Assembly (NCBI RefSeq): GCF_003429095.1
Contig: NZ_QVTE01000035.1
Location: 27,366-91,365, forward strand
Source: Peribacillus saganii
Lineage (GTDB): Bacteria; Bacillota; Bacilli; Bacillales; DSM-1321
Length of the DNA: 64,000 nucleotides
Reading direction: 5' to 3'
The notes under the pieces were generated by a model, which searched no databases, was not told where the DNA came from, and worked only from the letters and a program-made list of their open reading frames with translations. Of this stretch, positions 34,203 to 41,237 are shown piece after piece. The translations under genes were made by a program, and so were the position numbers. Numbering within the stretch: the first letter of the stretch is position 1; each line of letters opens with the position of its first letter.

Positions 34203-34626
34203 GGTTCTTGATTCCCTTCACTAGTTGTATAAAAGTATGTCGTAAAAAAATACCGTTTAGTCAAGTATACTAGTAAAGTCAGTAAACGCTTACATAATTT
34301 TTGAACATTTTATGAAGTTTTCAAATTTTCTTCTCCATTAATAGTTTGATATTGCACTTTGCGTACCAATCGTCCATTCTCCATTCAGAATTCCCTTTAA
34401 ATATTCTTCGATTTGTATTTGTAAAGGAAGGGGTTAACAGATTTGAACCCAATCTAATATTTTTACACTATTTTCTTCCTATAGATCCTTATTATAAGAT
34501 AACATGGATGTTGCATACACCATTAGTGGATGGTTTGGTTGGTTGTGTCACCACCCATTTGGATGGAGATTTTTCTATATGTAATTATTAAAATAGAAAG
34601 ATGAATAAGTAGTGGGGGAAGTTTAA
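34203..34626. other. Intergenic region with cre-like site
   Basis: Between divergent yolD-like and lysE-like genes. A cre-like sequence at 34281-34294 (minus strand TGTAAGCGTTTACT) matches TGNAANCGNTNNCA at 13 of 14. An 81-codon frame at 34346 has no ribosome site or recognisable domain. GTGGGGGAAG at 34612-34621 is the ribosome site of the next gene. Confidence 0.45.
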
Positions 34627-35238
34627 ATGACAGATATTATAATGCATGCTGGATTGTTGGCATTTGGCTTAATCTTGCCTTTAGGAGCTCAAAATGTCTT
34701 TGTTTTTCAACAGGGTGCTTCCCAGCCGAGTTACTGGAGGGCTTTGCCTGTTATCATAACAGCCGGGATTTGTGATACTTTACTGATTAGCCTTGCGGTT
34801 ATGGGCATATCAGTCCTAGTGCTGTCAAACGAATGGTTCGAGCTGGCGCTAATGAGTCTAGGAGTAGTCTTTTTGATATACATGGGGTGGATGAGCTGGA
34901 AAAGTCGCCCTGACAGTATGGATGACCAAAATGAAGCATTTCCCTTAAAAAAGCAGGTTATTCTCGCGGCTTCACTCTCGATATTAAATCCGCATGCTAT
35001 CCTCGATACAATTGGAGTAATAGGAACAAGCTCATTACAGTATTCTGGTACCGAAAAAATTATATTCAGTGCCACCTGCATAATAATATCCTGGGTATGG
35101 TTTGCAGCTTTAGCATTGGCCGGAAGATTATTCGGCCGGATTGACTCATCAGGGGAGTTAATGCAGCTGTTGAATAAGATCTCTGCCTTGATAATGTGGG
35201 GTATTGCCATATATCTAAGTAAATCAATCTTTTTTTGA
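34627..35238 (+). CDS. LysE/ArgO-family amino acid exporter
   Basis: A 203-residue, six-helix exporter. The conserved GLILPLGAQNVFVFQQGA and SLSILNPHAILDTIGVIG motifs are the LysE/ArgO signatures. Family members expel lysine, arginine or analogues such as canavanine. The gene stands alone; no LysG-type regulator is adjacent. Confidence 0.9.
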   Translation: MTDIIMHAGLLAFGLILPLGAQNVFVFQQGASQPSYWRALPVIITAGICDTLLISLAVMGISVLVLSNEWFELALMSLGVVFLIYMGWMSWKSRPDSMDDQNEAFPLKKQVILAASLSILNPHAILDTIGVIGTSSLQYSGTEKIIFSATCIIISWVWFAALALAGRLFGRIDSSGELMQLLNKISALIMWGIAIYLSKSIFF

Positions 35239-35337
35239 ATTTCTGAGATAAATTTCGAAGGGTAATTTTGATATTATGCTGGCAGGGAGGTGAAGGAACT
35301 CCTATTTTATAACGTATAATCTTTTTAACAAGCATAG

Positions 35338-35676
35338 ATGTCTAGCTCAAGCGCTCAGCAGCCTTTTTCCGTAGAAAAATAAAGCCCCGGAGCATAGGAC
35401 GTGCTAGTGCCGACGTCGCCACAGGACGTGGCGATGTTAGTCGGCCTCGAGGCCATAAGCCAATCACTTCGGAAGGCAAAAAGCGCCTGTTTTATGCTTG
35501 CCGGGAGCCCGCATAACCTGGGTCAGAACGGCATTGCCATAGGATAAGGAATACCTCGGGAGCGATACATTGCACGAAACAAAGCGACAGCTTGTGAGGA
35601 TGTGGAGGTCTTAGCCGTTCTTCCGCTTTCAGGATGGCTGGCGTTACCGTTCCTCTAGCAGAGCGCTTGTGCTTTT
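35338..35676 (+). repeat. Dispersed nested-hairpin repeat, longest composite copy
   Basis: Begins ATGTCTAGCTCAAGCGCTC and ends GAGCGCTTGTGCTTTTC. The first module is intact: GCCGAC (35409-35414) pairs with GTCGGC (35440-35445), TCGCCAC (35416-35422) with GTGGCGA (35428-35434), loop AGGAC, 3' bulge TGTTA. A middle hairpin has GAAGGC/GCCTTC around AAAAAGC (35471-35489). In the third module outer arms GAACGGC and GCCGTTC are kept, but the loop has been opened by about 55 bases carrying AAGGAA...CACGAAACAAAGC...TGTGAGGA, another module. Confidence 0.82.
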
Positions 35677-35708
35677 CTTTGCAGTTAGGGGAGTTTTCTT
35701 ACCTATAG

Positions 35709-35869
35709 ATATCCACAGCGGTAAAGCCTGATAATTGAACAATCCACCGATTTATACACATTATCCACAGGGTTGCCTGCTTAATAGTGTGGATAAATCA
35801 GTGTTCCAGACATCTGATGAAACAATAAGTTCAAAGGTTTGTGCACATTATCCACAAAGTTGTGGATAA
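35709..35869. promoter_or_regulatory. DnaA-box cluster
   Basis: Four exact TTATCCACA boxes: 35761-35769 (+), 35788-35796 (-), 35848-35856 (+), 35861-35869 (-). Two 8-of-9 matches lie at 35709-35717 and 35752-35760. The last two exact boxes face each other across AAGT. No dnaA or dnaN gene is nearby, so this is not recognisably oriC; it resembles the DnaA-titrating or DnaA-regulated clusters spread around Bacillus chromosomes. Confidence 0.8.
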
Positions 35870-35934
35870 TTAATCATATGCAATAAAGCATTCTGGAAAC
35901 TAAATTTCATTAAATAAGAAGGATGAAAAATGGT

Positions 35935-35971
35935 TTGTGAAAGCTTTGTGAAATTGGCTGCAGCAGCCAAT
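35935..35971. promoter_or_regulatory. Rex half-sites and perfect 19-bp palindrome upstream of doxX-type gene
   Basis: Two direct TTGTGAA half-sites (35935-35941, 35946-35952) are followed at once by ATTGGCTGCAGCAGCCAAT (35953-35971), a perfect palindrome about the central A. It is GC-richer than its surroundings and has no T-run, so an operator is more likely than a terminator. Its regulator is unknown. Confidence 0.5.
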
Positions 35972-36053
35972 AAATGAGAGTATATTATAAGTGTAGAAAA
36001 AAAGTGAGGATTTTTACAAGAATAGATTTTATTGAAAAATTTTTTAGAAGCAT

Positions 36054-36071
36054 TTGTGAACTATTTCACAA
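36054..36071. promoter_or_regulatory. Perfect Rex operator upstream of the doxX-type gene
   Basis: TTGTGAACTATTTCACAA: both half-sites are exact (TTGTGAA and TTCACAA) with a four-base spacer, the Rex consensus. It ends 19 bases before the start codon, so Rex would block transcription elongation or initiation when NADH is low. Confidence 0.85.
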
Positions 36072-36090
36072 AACTTAGAGATGACCTAAA

Positions 36091-36597
36091 ATGAATTTAA
36101 CATGGAAAAATGGTCCAATTATTGGTATCTTATGGGCAATTCTTAGAATGTGGCTTGGTGTACAATGGCTTGAGGCAGGATTGCATAAGCTGACAGGCGG
36201 TTTCGATGCGGGCGGTTTCATGAAGGGAGCGATCGCCAGTGCAGGCGGTGAACATCCGGCAGTGCAAGGATGGTATGCAGCATTCCTTCACAGTGTAGCT
36301 CTACCAAATGCAGACGTGTTCAGCTTCAAGGTAGCCTGGGGCGAAGTACTCGTTGGACTAGGACTAATCCTAGGGGCAGCAACCATAACGGCGCTTATTG
36401 CAGGAGCGTTCAAGGACATGAAATTCTTATTGGCTGGAACGACAAGCATAAACCCGATCCTATATACAATAGCAATTATCCTCTTATTCGCAGGAGCAGG
36501 GGCTTACTATTACGGAGTTGACAGATTCGGAATTCGTTACATCAAAGACCGAGACGGAAAAGGGATCGCAAATAAACATGCAATGGTTCACTTATAA
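36091..36597 (+). CDS. DoxX/DoxD-family membrane protein
   Basis: A 168-residue protein with about four helices. The start LRMWLGVQWLEAGLHKLTGGF and the central SFKVAWGEVLVGLGLILGAAT match the DoxX family, whose archaeal DoxD member is the small subunit of a thiosulfate:quinone oxidoreductase. Substrate in Bacillus is unknown; a role in quinone-linked redox chemistry is likely and fits the Rex box. ATG has only a weak ribosome site (AGAGATGA). A terminator follows. Confidence 0.83.
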   Translation: MNLTWKNGPIIGILWAILRMWLGVQWLEAGLHKLTGGFDAGGFMKGAIASAGGEHPAVQGWYAAFLHSVALPNADVFSFKVAWGEVLVGLGLILGAATITALIAGAFKDMKFLLAGTTSINPILYTIAIILLFAGAGAYYYGVDRFGIRYIKDRDGKGIANKHAMVHL

Positions 36598-36613
36598 ACA
36601 AACACATAAGGAA

Positions 36614-36644
36614 TCCAGGGAGAGATTTTTCTCCCTGGAATTTT
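36614..36644 (+). terminator. Intrinsic terminator after the doxX-type gene
   Basis: TCCAGGGAG (36614-36622) pairs with CTCCCTGGA (36631-36639), followed by ATTTT. Confidence 0.85.
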
Positions 36645-36664
36645 CCCTTGTAAGTGTGTTAGTG

Positions 36665-36790
36665 CGTGTGTTATCACAGGACGTGCCAGACTAAGTCGAA
36701 GTTCCTTTTAAAATACTTCAGGTCGGACAAGCTTTGCCACAGCACGCTGAGCACTAAGCAAGTCTTTCCTTTGTAAAGGCGCTTTCGCTG
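36665..36790 (+). repeat. Decayed copy of the nested-hairpin repeat
   Basis: Contains CACAGGACGTGCCAGACTAA, AGTCGAAGTTCC, TTGCCACAGCACG and GGCGCTTTCGCTGATCAGG, all words of the repeat, but most stems no longer pair. Lies between the doxX-type and yfhD genes. Confidence 0.6.
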
Positions 36791-36801
36791 ATCAGGATCA
36801 A

Positions 36802-36978
36802 TTAAGAATTGCGCTGTCTGCTCTTTGCACGCTGATCAGCTTCGAATGACCGCTGCTGGGCTTCTATATCATCGGCATCCGCAAGCTCCCGAGAATACTC
36901 TACATCCAAACCATCTCTTTTCATGTTCTTCGGTGTCTGTGGAAGCGACGATTTGTTGTTGTTTTGCTGACCACTCAT
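36802..36978 (-). CDS. yfhD: YfhD family small protein
   Basis: A 58-residue hydrophilic protein beginning MSGQQNNNKSSLPQTPKN and continuing DVEYSRELADADDIEAQQR to a basic end. The LPQTPKN and ELADADDIEA blocks match YfhD of B. subtilis; function unknown. AGGGAGGA at 36987-36994 is the ribosome site. It is immediately upstream of yfhE on the same strand in B. subtilis order, which supports the call. Confidence 0.78.
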   Translation of the reverse strand: MSGQQNNNKSSLPQTPKNMKRDGLDVEYSRELADADDIEAQQRSFEADQRAKSRQRNS

Positions 36979-37087
36979 GGTATTGTCCTCCCTCCAAAAG
37001 AAACGTTTAGAAACATTTTGTTCCCATATATAGCTTTTGAAAAGATGACAGATTTATTCTACTTAACCGAGGTCTAACCAGCTCACT

Positions 37088-37210
37088 TTATTTATGCTTT
37101 TTTGGCATAAAACCTGCAGCACGATCAGCTGCTTTGAATTCATGAGCGTAGGTCACTTCCTGTGCGCTGGAAAGCGTATGTTTGATTTTTTCCTTTTTCT
37201 TGTTTTCCAT
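37088..37210 (-). CDS. yfhE: YfhE family small protein
   Basis: A 40-residue basic protein, MENKKKEKIKHTLSSAQEVT followed by YAHEFKAADRAAGFMPKKHK. TLSSAQEVTY and EFKAADRAAG match YfhE of B. subtilis; function unknown. AAGGAG lies seven bases before the ATG. Sits between yfhD and yfhF as in B. subtilis. Confidence 0.8.
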   Translation of the reverse strand: MENKKKEKIKHTLSSAQEVTYAHEFKAADRAAGFMPKKHK

Positions 37211-37321
37211 AATTGTCAGCTCCTTCTTGTTCTGTTATTTTCATTTTTAGCCTGTTTATTATTTTCCATACCCTTTTGTAAGGGAATTAATCTATATAAA
37301 AATAAAATAAAGAAAATCCCG

Positions 37322-38224
37322 TTAAAACAAGTCATCCAATGCATCTTTTAAATGGGGCCATAAAAATGTATAGTTTGTTTCCATTAATTTTTTAGGGAGC
37401 ACCGCTTGGCCTTCCAGTATGAGTATGCTAATCTCCCCTAGGACTGCCTTGAGCACAAAACCTGGAACCGGAATCCAATGTGGCTTGTGCAATACCTGTG
37501 CAATCGTACGGCCAAACTCTTCCATTTGTACTGGCTTTGGAGCTGTAAAATTAACAGGTCCGCTTAATTCATTTGTTTGGATACAATGAATGATGGCCCT
37601 GGAGACATCATCAATATGAATCCATGACATCCACTGGCGGCCGCTGCCTATTCTTCCCCCTGCAAACAGCCTATAGGGCAGCACCATTCTTGGAAGGGCT
37701 CCCTCTTCTTTCCCAAGTATTATTCCAAAACGCACCAACACTGTTCTTACACCAATTTTTTCGGCTTTAAGAGCCTCCTTTTCCCATTGGTACACAGTAT
37801 TTGCCAAAAAATCATTTCCAGGATGGTATTCAGATTCTGTAAATAATTTATCTGTTGATGTCCCATAAAATCCAATAGCACTCGCATTAATAAACGTTGC
37901 TGGTTTTTTCGTCAGGCTGCCAATGATACGAATGATTTCCTGAGTGGTTTCAAGCCTGCTGCTGATAATTTTCTTTTTTCTTTCTTCTGACCATCTGCCG
38001 CTGCTAATCGATTCACCGGCCAGATTGATGAATACATCAATTCCCTCTAATTCCTTTTCAGGTGCAGAGCCCTCTGACATCCATTTTATATAAGCCAAAT
38101 TTTTTGTTGATTCATATTTTTCGGGGCTTCTGGTAAGCACGTATATCTGGCAATATGATTTTTGCAATTCGTGAATGATGGCATCTCCTACAAATCCGGT
38201 TCCTCCAGCAATACATATTTTCAT
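37322..38224 (-). CDS. yfhF: TIGR01777-type NAD-dependent epimerase (SDR39U1 family)
   Basis: A 300-residue extended SDR. The cofactor motif GGTGFVGDAII is at residues 8-18, then NLAGESISSGRW, NASAIGFYGTSTDK (catalytic region), SWIHIDDVSRAIIHCI and a C-terminal DUF1731 helix pair ending LPKKLMETNYTFLWPHLKDA. Matches the YfhF/SDR39U1 family, whose substrate is unknown. Divergent from recX, same arrangement as B. subtilis. Confidence 0.88.
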   Translation of the reverse strand: MKICIAGGTGFVGDAIIHELQKSYCQIYVLTRSPEKYESTKNLAYIKWMSEGSAPEKELEGIDVFINLAGESISSGRWSEERKKKIISSRLETTQEIIRIIGSLTKKPATFINASAIGFYGTSTDKLFTESEYHPGNDFLANTVYQWEKEALKAEKIGVRTVLVRFGIILGKEEGALPRMVLPYRLFAGGRIGSGRQWMSWIHIDDVSRAIIHCIQTNELSGPVNFTAPKPVQMEEFGRTIAQVLHKPHWIPVPGFVLKAVLGEISILILEGQAVLPKKLMETNYTFLWPHLKDALDDLF

Positions 38225-38313
38225 AGCGGTACCTCCTTGTTTTGTATATTCAATTTTTATTTAGGTAAACCTCCCGCCAATTGTGTTACATTAATCTTTA
38301 GGGAGTGATTATC

Positions 38314-39129
38314 ATGGCTATTATCACTAAAATTACAACCCAGAAAAAAAGAAGTGACCGCTATAATGTGTATGTAGACAAAGGCAAGGGTGAAGAATAC
38401 GGTTTTAGCGTCGACGAAGAAGTTCTAATAAAGTTCCAGCTGAAAAAGGGAAAAGAAATAGACGAGTTTGATTTCACTGACATTAAATTTTATGAAGATA
38501 TTCAAAAAGCGTTTACCATGGCATTACATTATTTATCCCATCGAATGCGTTCAGAAACTGAAGTCAGGGTTCATTTAAGGCAAAAAGAGGTGGAAGACCC
38601 GATAATCCAAGAAGCAATCCATAAGCTGTACCACTTCCAATATTTAAATGATCTCGAATTTGCAAAGGCATATGTCCGTACGCAAATGAATTCCGGAACA
38701 AAGGGAACTTCCTTAATAACAATGGAATTAAAGGAAAAGGGAATTAGTGACCAGGATATTGAAGAAGCAATACAGGAATATCCTTACGAACTACAATTAG
38801 ACAATGCGATGAAATTTGCTGAAAAAACGGTGCAAAAGAATCAGAAGACTTCCGAAAGGGAAAAATTGCAGAAGCTTGAGCAATCTCTTATGAGAAAAGG
38901 CTTTCCACGGGATATTATAACAGATGTGTTAAATGGCTTAACCACAGCAGCAGATGAAAATGCCCAATGGGAAGCATTATGCCATCAGGCAGAAAAAGCC
39001 CGTCGGCGTTATCAACACTTCGAGGGGCTTCAATATGAACAAAAGATGAAACTGGCCCTTTACCGTAAAGGTTTTCATATCGAACAGATAGAACGCTACC
39101 TGGAACAGGAAAGAGAGGGCCTTATCTAG
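38314..39129 (+). CDS. recX: Recombination regulator RecX
   Basis: Helical-repeat protein of about 271 residues that binds and restrains RecA filaments. RecX repeats are visible: ALHYLSHRMRSETEVRVHL, KLYHFQYLNDLEFAKAYVRT and the later KLEQSLMRKGFPRDII. ATG 38314 is preferred because AGGGAG (38300-38304) lies nine bases upstream; an in-frame GTG at 38305 directly abuts that site. The 3' end overlaps the convergent SDR gene by eight bases. Confidence 0.9.
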   Translation: MAIITKITTQKKRSDRYNVYVDKGKGEEYGFSVDEEVLIKFQLKKGKEIDEFDFTDIKFYEDIQKAFTMALHYLSHRMRSETEVRVHLRQKEVEDPIIQEAIHKLYHFQYLNDLEFAKAYVRTQMNSGTKGTSLITMELKEKGISDQDIEEAIQEYPYELQLDNAMKFAEKTVQKNQKTSEREKLQKLEQSLMRKGFPRDIITDVLNGLTTAADENAQWEALCHQAEKARRRYQHFEGLQYEQKMKLALYRKGFHIEQIERYLEQEREGLI

Positions 39130-39805
39130 TAGTTTTTGATTCGATAATTATCTCGTTTTTATTTTTATATTGCTCAACAATGAGCTGAGCAACTTCCTTT
39201 GGATGCCTGAAACGGGATTTATCTTTCACATGATGGGATTCCTCCCAGAATGGCGTGTCCATCCCGCCCATATAAACGGCAGTTACCGCTGTTGAGGTTT
39301 TTGCTAGTTCCTTCTGCAGGCTTTCGGTAAATCCACGCAATGCAAATTTACTAGCGCAATAAACGGCTTCATTTGCTTTTCCGCGAAGTCCTGCAGTGGA
39401 GATGACTTGGATTATATGGCTCTGCTCCTGATCAAGCAGGAGCGGCAGGGTTGCTTTTGTCATTAAAATGCTCCCTAAGATATTGGTATTTATCATGGCA
39501 GTAATTTCGGTTTCTGTAATGGCATCGAAAGGCCCGAAATGGCCGATGCCCGCATTATTAACTAAAATTATGGGCTTAAATTGCTTGCTGACTATTGTTA
39601 AGACTTCAGTTATCTGGATGCTGTCGGAAATGTCTAACTGAAAATGGCTGGCAAGACCGCCTTTAGCTTCAATTTTATCCTTTACGTATTGAAGTTTGGC
39701 TTCATTCCGTCCCAGCAGGATGATATGATAGCCCTTTGTAGAGAATTGAAGAGCCAGCTCTTTTCCAAGCCCGGAACCGGCTCCGGTAATAATAGCTGAT
39801 AGCAT
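39122..39805 (-). CDS. SDR family oxidoreductase
   Basis: Classical short-chain dehydrogenase of about 227 residues: TGAGSGLGKELALQ cofactor loop, NNAGIGHFGPF, catalytic Ser in QVISTAGLRGK and Tyr/Lys in AVYCASKFAL. Substrate unknown; close to the YqjQ/DltE-like group. Start taken at 39805, where GGAGGT precedes the ATG. It lies between recX and yfhH, which are neighbours in B. subtilis, so it is an insertion in this lineage. Confidence 0.85.
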   Translation of the reverse strand: MLSAIITGAGSGLGKELALQFSTKGYHIILLGRNEAKLQYVKDKIEAKGGLASHFQLDISDSIQITEVLTIVSKQFKPIILVNNAGIGHFGPFDAITETEITAMINTNILGSILMTKATLPLLLDQEQSHIIQVISTAGLRGKANEAVYCASKFALRGFTESLQKELAKTSTAVTAVYMGGMDTPFWEESHHVKDKSRFRHPKEVAQLIVEQYKNKNEIIIESKTTR

Positions 39806-39860
39806 ATGGGACCTCCATGTTTTTAACAATGTGTTTAGTTAAAGAAACTTATAACAAATA

Positions 39861-40016
39861 CAGATGTGTAGCTATAACGCGCAGGCCGGACGCAACAAAG
39901 CGTCAGCTGTGTGAGAACATATGTCAGAACGGTATTCCCCAAGAATGAAGGTTGTAACATGGTTTTGGTTACATGGCGGTTTTAGCCGTTCATCCTTTGA
40001 ACATGGGGTTTGCATT
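39861..40016 (+). repeat. Partly decayed copy of the nested-hairpin repeat
   Basis: Begins CAGATGTGTAGCT, contains CGGACGCAACAAAGCGTCAGC and GTGTGAGAAC, and keeps the outer arms GAACGG (39927-39932) and CCGTTC (39986-39991) with TTTTAG before the latter. The loop is enlarged and contains GTAACATGG...TTACATGG. Immediately upstream of yfhH. Confidence 0.65.
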
Positions 40017-40063
40017 TTTATAAATTGGTTAAAAAAATTGTAACAGATAACTGAGGTGTTTTC

Positions 40064-40387
40064 ATGAGTGAGAAAAGGTATAGTGCAATGACTCCACACG
40101 AGCTGCAGCAGGAAATTGCCCAGCTTTCGGAAAAAGCAAGGAAGGCAGAACAAATGGGAATGGTGAATGAGTTTGCTGTACTTGAACGTAAAGCAGTTAT
40201 GGCCAAGGCCTACTTGTTGGATCCTGATGATTTCAAGCCTGGCAGTATTTATGCTATAGACGGAGCACCAGGTTCATATTTTAAAGTGGAGTATCTAAAC
40301 GGAGTGTTTGCCTGGGGATATCGGTTAGATGGAAACGGCAATGAAGAAGCATTGCCTATTTCCATGCTAAAGGAAGGAAAGAACTGA
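40064..40387 (+). CDS. yfhH: YfhH family protein (DUF1811)
   Basis: A 107-residue cytosolic protein: helical N-terminal half (MTPHELQQEIAQLSEKARKA) and an SH3-like beta C-terminal half (LDPDDFKPGSIYAIDGAPGS to FAWGYRLDG). Matches YfhH of B. subtilis; function unknown. GAGGTG precedes the ATG. Syntenic with recX upstream and sspK downstream. Confidence 0.85.
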   Translation: MSEKRYSAMTPHELQQEIAQLSEKARKAEQMGMVNEFAVLERKAVMAKAYLLDPDDFKPGSIYAIDGAPGSYFKVEYLNGVFAWGYRLDGNGNEEALPISMLKEGKN

Positions 40388-40456
40388 TTTATGATAGGTT
40401 AATTTTTCCGCGATTGACCTGTCCAGTCCTCTCATTACAGATGTTTGTAAAAAGTT

Positions 40457-40609
40457 TTATCGTGCATCTCTGGATTCGCGTTCGTTAGATGCATGCATAC
40501 GCTCCTGAGGATTCGTATTAATTGTTCCATCAGCCCGTTTGGATGCATATTCCGGCTTAGAGCGTGGCCTGAAATCATTTTCATTTTCAAGTGGATATTT
40601 ATTGCTCAT
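40457..40609 (-). CDS. sspK: Small acid-soluble spore protein K
   Basis: A 50-residue hydrophilic spore protein. [20 protein letters not shown] and [16 protein letters not shown] correspond to B. subtilis SspK. Made in the forespore under sigma-G in B. subtilis; a sigma-G-like promoter is visible upstream. Start at 40609 has CCCCC (GGGGG on the coding strand) at 40617-40621; a longer frame to 40639 is not supported. Confidence 0.88.
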   Translation of the reverse strand: MSNKYPLENENDFRPRSKPEYASKRADGTINTNPQERMHASNERESRDAR

Positions 40610-40660
40610 ATTTATACCCCCGTCGCTATTTTCTACCACGCGAAATAAATCACGTACTGT

Positions 40661-40688
40661 TAGTATGGGATTCAGGGGGAAAGTTATG
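40661..40688 (-). promoter_or_regulatory. Sigma-G-like promoter of sspK
   Basis: On the minus strand, CATA at 40688-40685 as the -35 core, 17-base spacer, and CATACTA (40667-40661) as the -10, the forespore sigma-G pattern. About 50 bases upstream of sspK. Confidence 0.5.
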
Positions 40689-40729
40689 TTGTATGAGCAA
40701 GATAAAATTATGGCATAGAGGTGATATAA

Positions 40730-41002
40730 ATGGAGGAATACCGCGAAAGCCTGAAAGAAATGCTATTGAAAAAAAACAAGAATATATCGAACTCACTTGC
40801 CCAGACATGGGTAGATCTGTTATGGGAGGACTTTGAAGCGACATACGCAAAAGCCGGGCATGACTATGCGGGGAGTGAAATGACTTTACGGGTTGTAAAG
40901 CAGTGGATTGAAAATTATGGAGATAAGCTGCACGAGTTTATAGCAACTAACCCAAAATATAAACATCTCCTTGAAGAGAAAGATAATAAACCTCTTCATT
41001 AA
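40730..41002 (+). CDS. yfhJ: YfhJ family protein (WVELL motif)
   Basis: A 90-residue helical protein with [19 protein letters not shown] and [20 protein letters not shown], corresponding to YfhJ of B. subtilis, the family named for its W-V-[ED]-L-L motif. Function unknown. AGAGGTGAT precedes the ATG. Divergent from sspK as in B. subtilis. Confidence 0.85.
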   Translation: MEEYRESLKEMLLKKNKNISNSLAQTWVDLLWEDFEATYAKAGHDYAGSEMTLRVVKQWIENYGDKLHEFIATNPKYKHLLEEKDNKPLH

Positions 41003-41113
41003 AGAAAAATGCAAGGCCCTGACCGGGGTTGCCACGGCCTTTGGTTGCGATGGCTTTTGATCGCAACTTGGTCACAACATTCGAGGGGCTTTATTTTCCT
41101 ACGGAAAAAAAGT
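41003..41113. repeat. Rearranged fragment related to the dispersed repeat
   Basis: Contains GGTTGCCACGG, GGTTGCGATGG / GATCGCAAC (hairpin, 41042-41063), TTGGTCACAAC and TTCGAGGGGCTTTATTTT. The reverse complement shares GATCGCAGCAGGGTTGTGAC and CTTGGTCACAAC-like words with the middle of the 60.6 kb copy, so this looks like an inverted, degraded piece. Confidence 0.5.
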
Positions 41114-41180
41114 TGCTGGGCGCAGGATCCAGACATCTGAACTTGTTTAAAAATTATACTTTTTTATTTAGCCAGAAAAA

Positions 41181-41199
41181 GGCAGGCTTTGGGCCTGCC
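41181..41199 (-). terminator. Terminator of yfhP
   Basis: GGCAGGC (41181-41187) and GCCTGCC (41193-41199) pair; on the minus strand TTTTTCTGGC follows. Confidence 0.8.
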
Positions 41200-41237
41200 C
41201 TTTCTGCACCGCAGCATGAATCAGCTAAAACAATGAA

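Noticed and set aside
34346..34591. 81-codon open frame on the plus strand
   Set aside because: No ribosome site, odd composition and no recognisable domain in an AT-rich intergenic region.
35709..35869. Chromosomal origin of replication
   Set aside because: DnaA boxes are present, but there is no dnaA/dnaN/rpmH context, no obvious DNA-unwinding element with DnaA-trio pattern, and synteny puts the region near an internal rrn operon.
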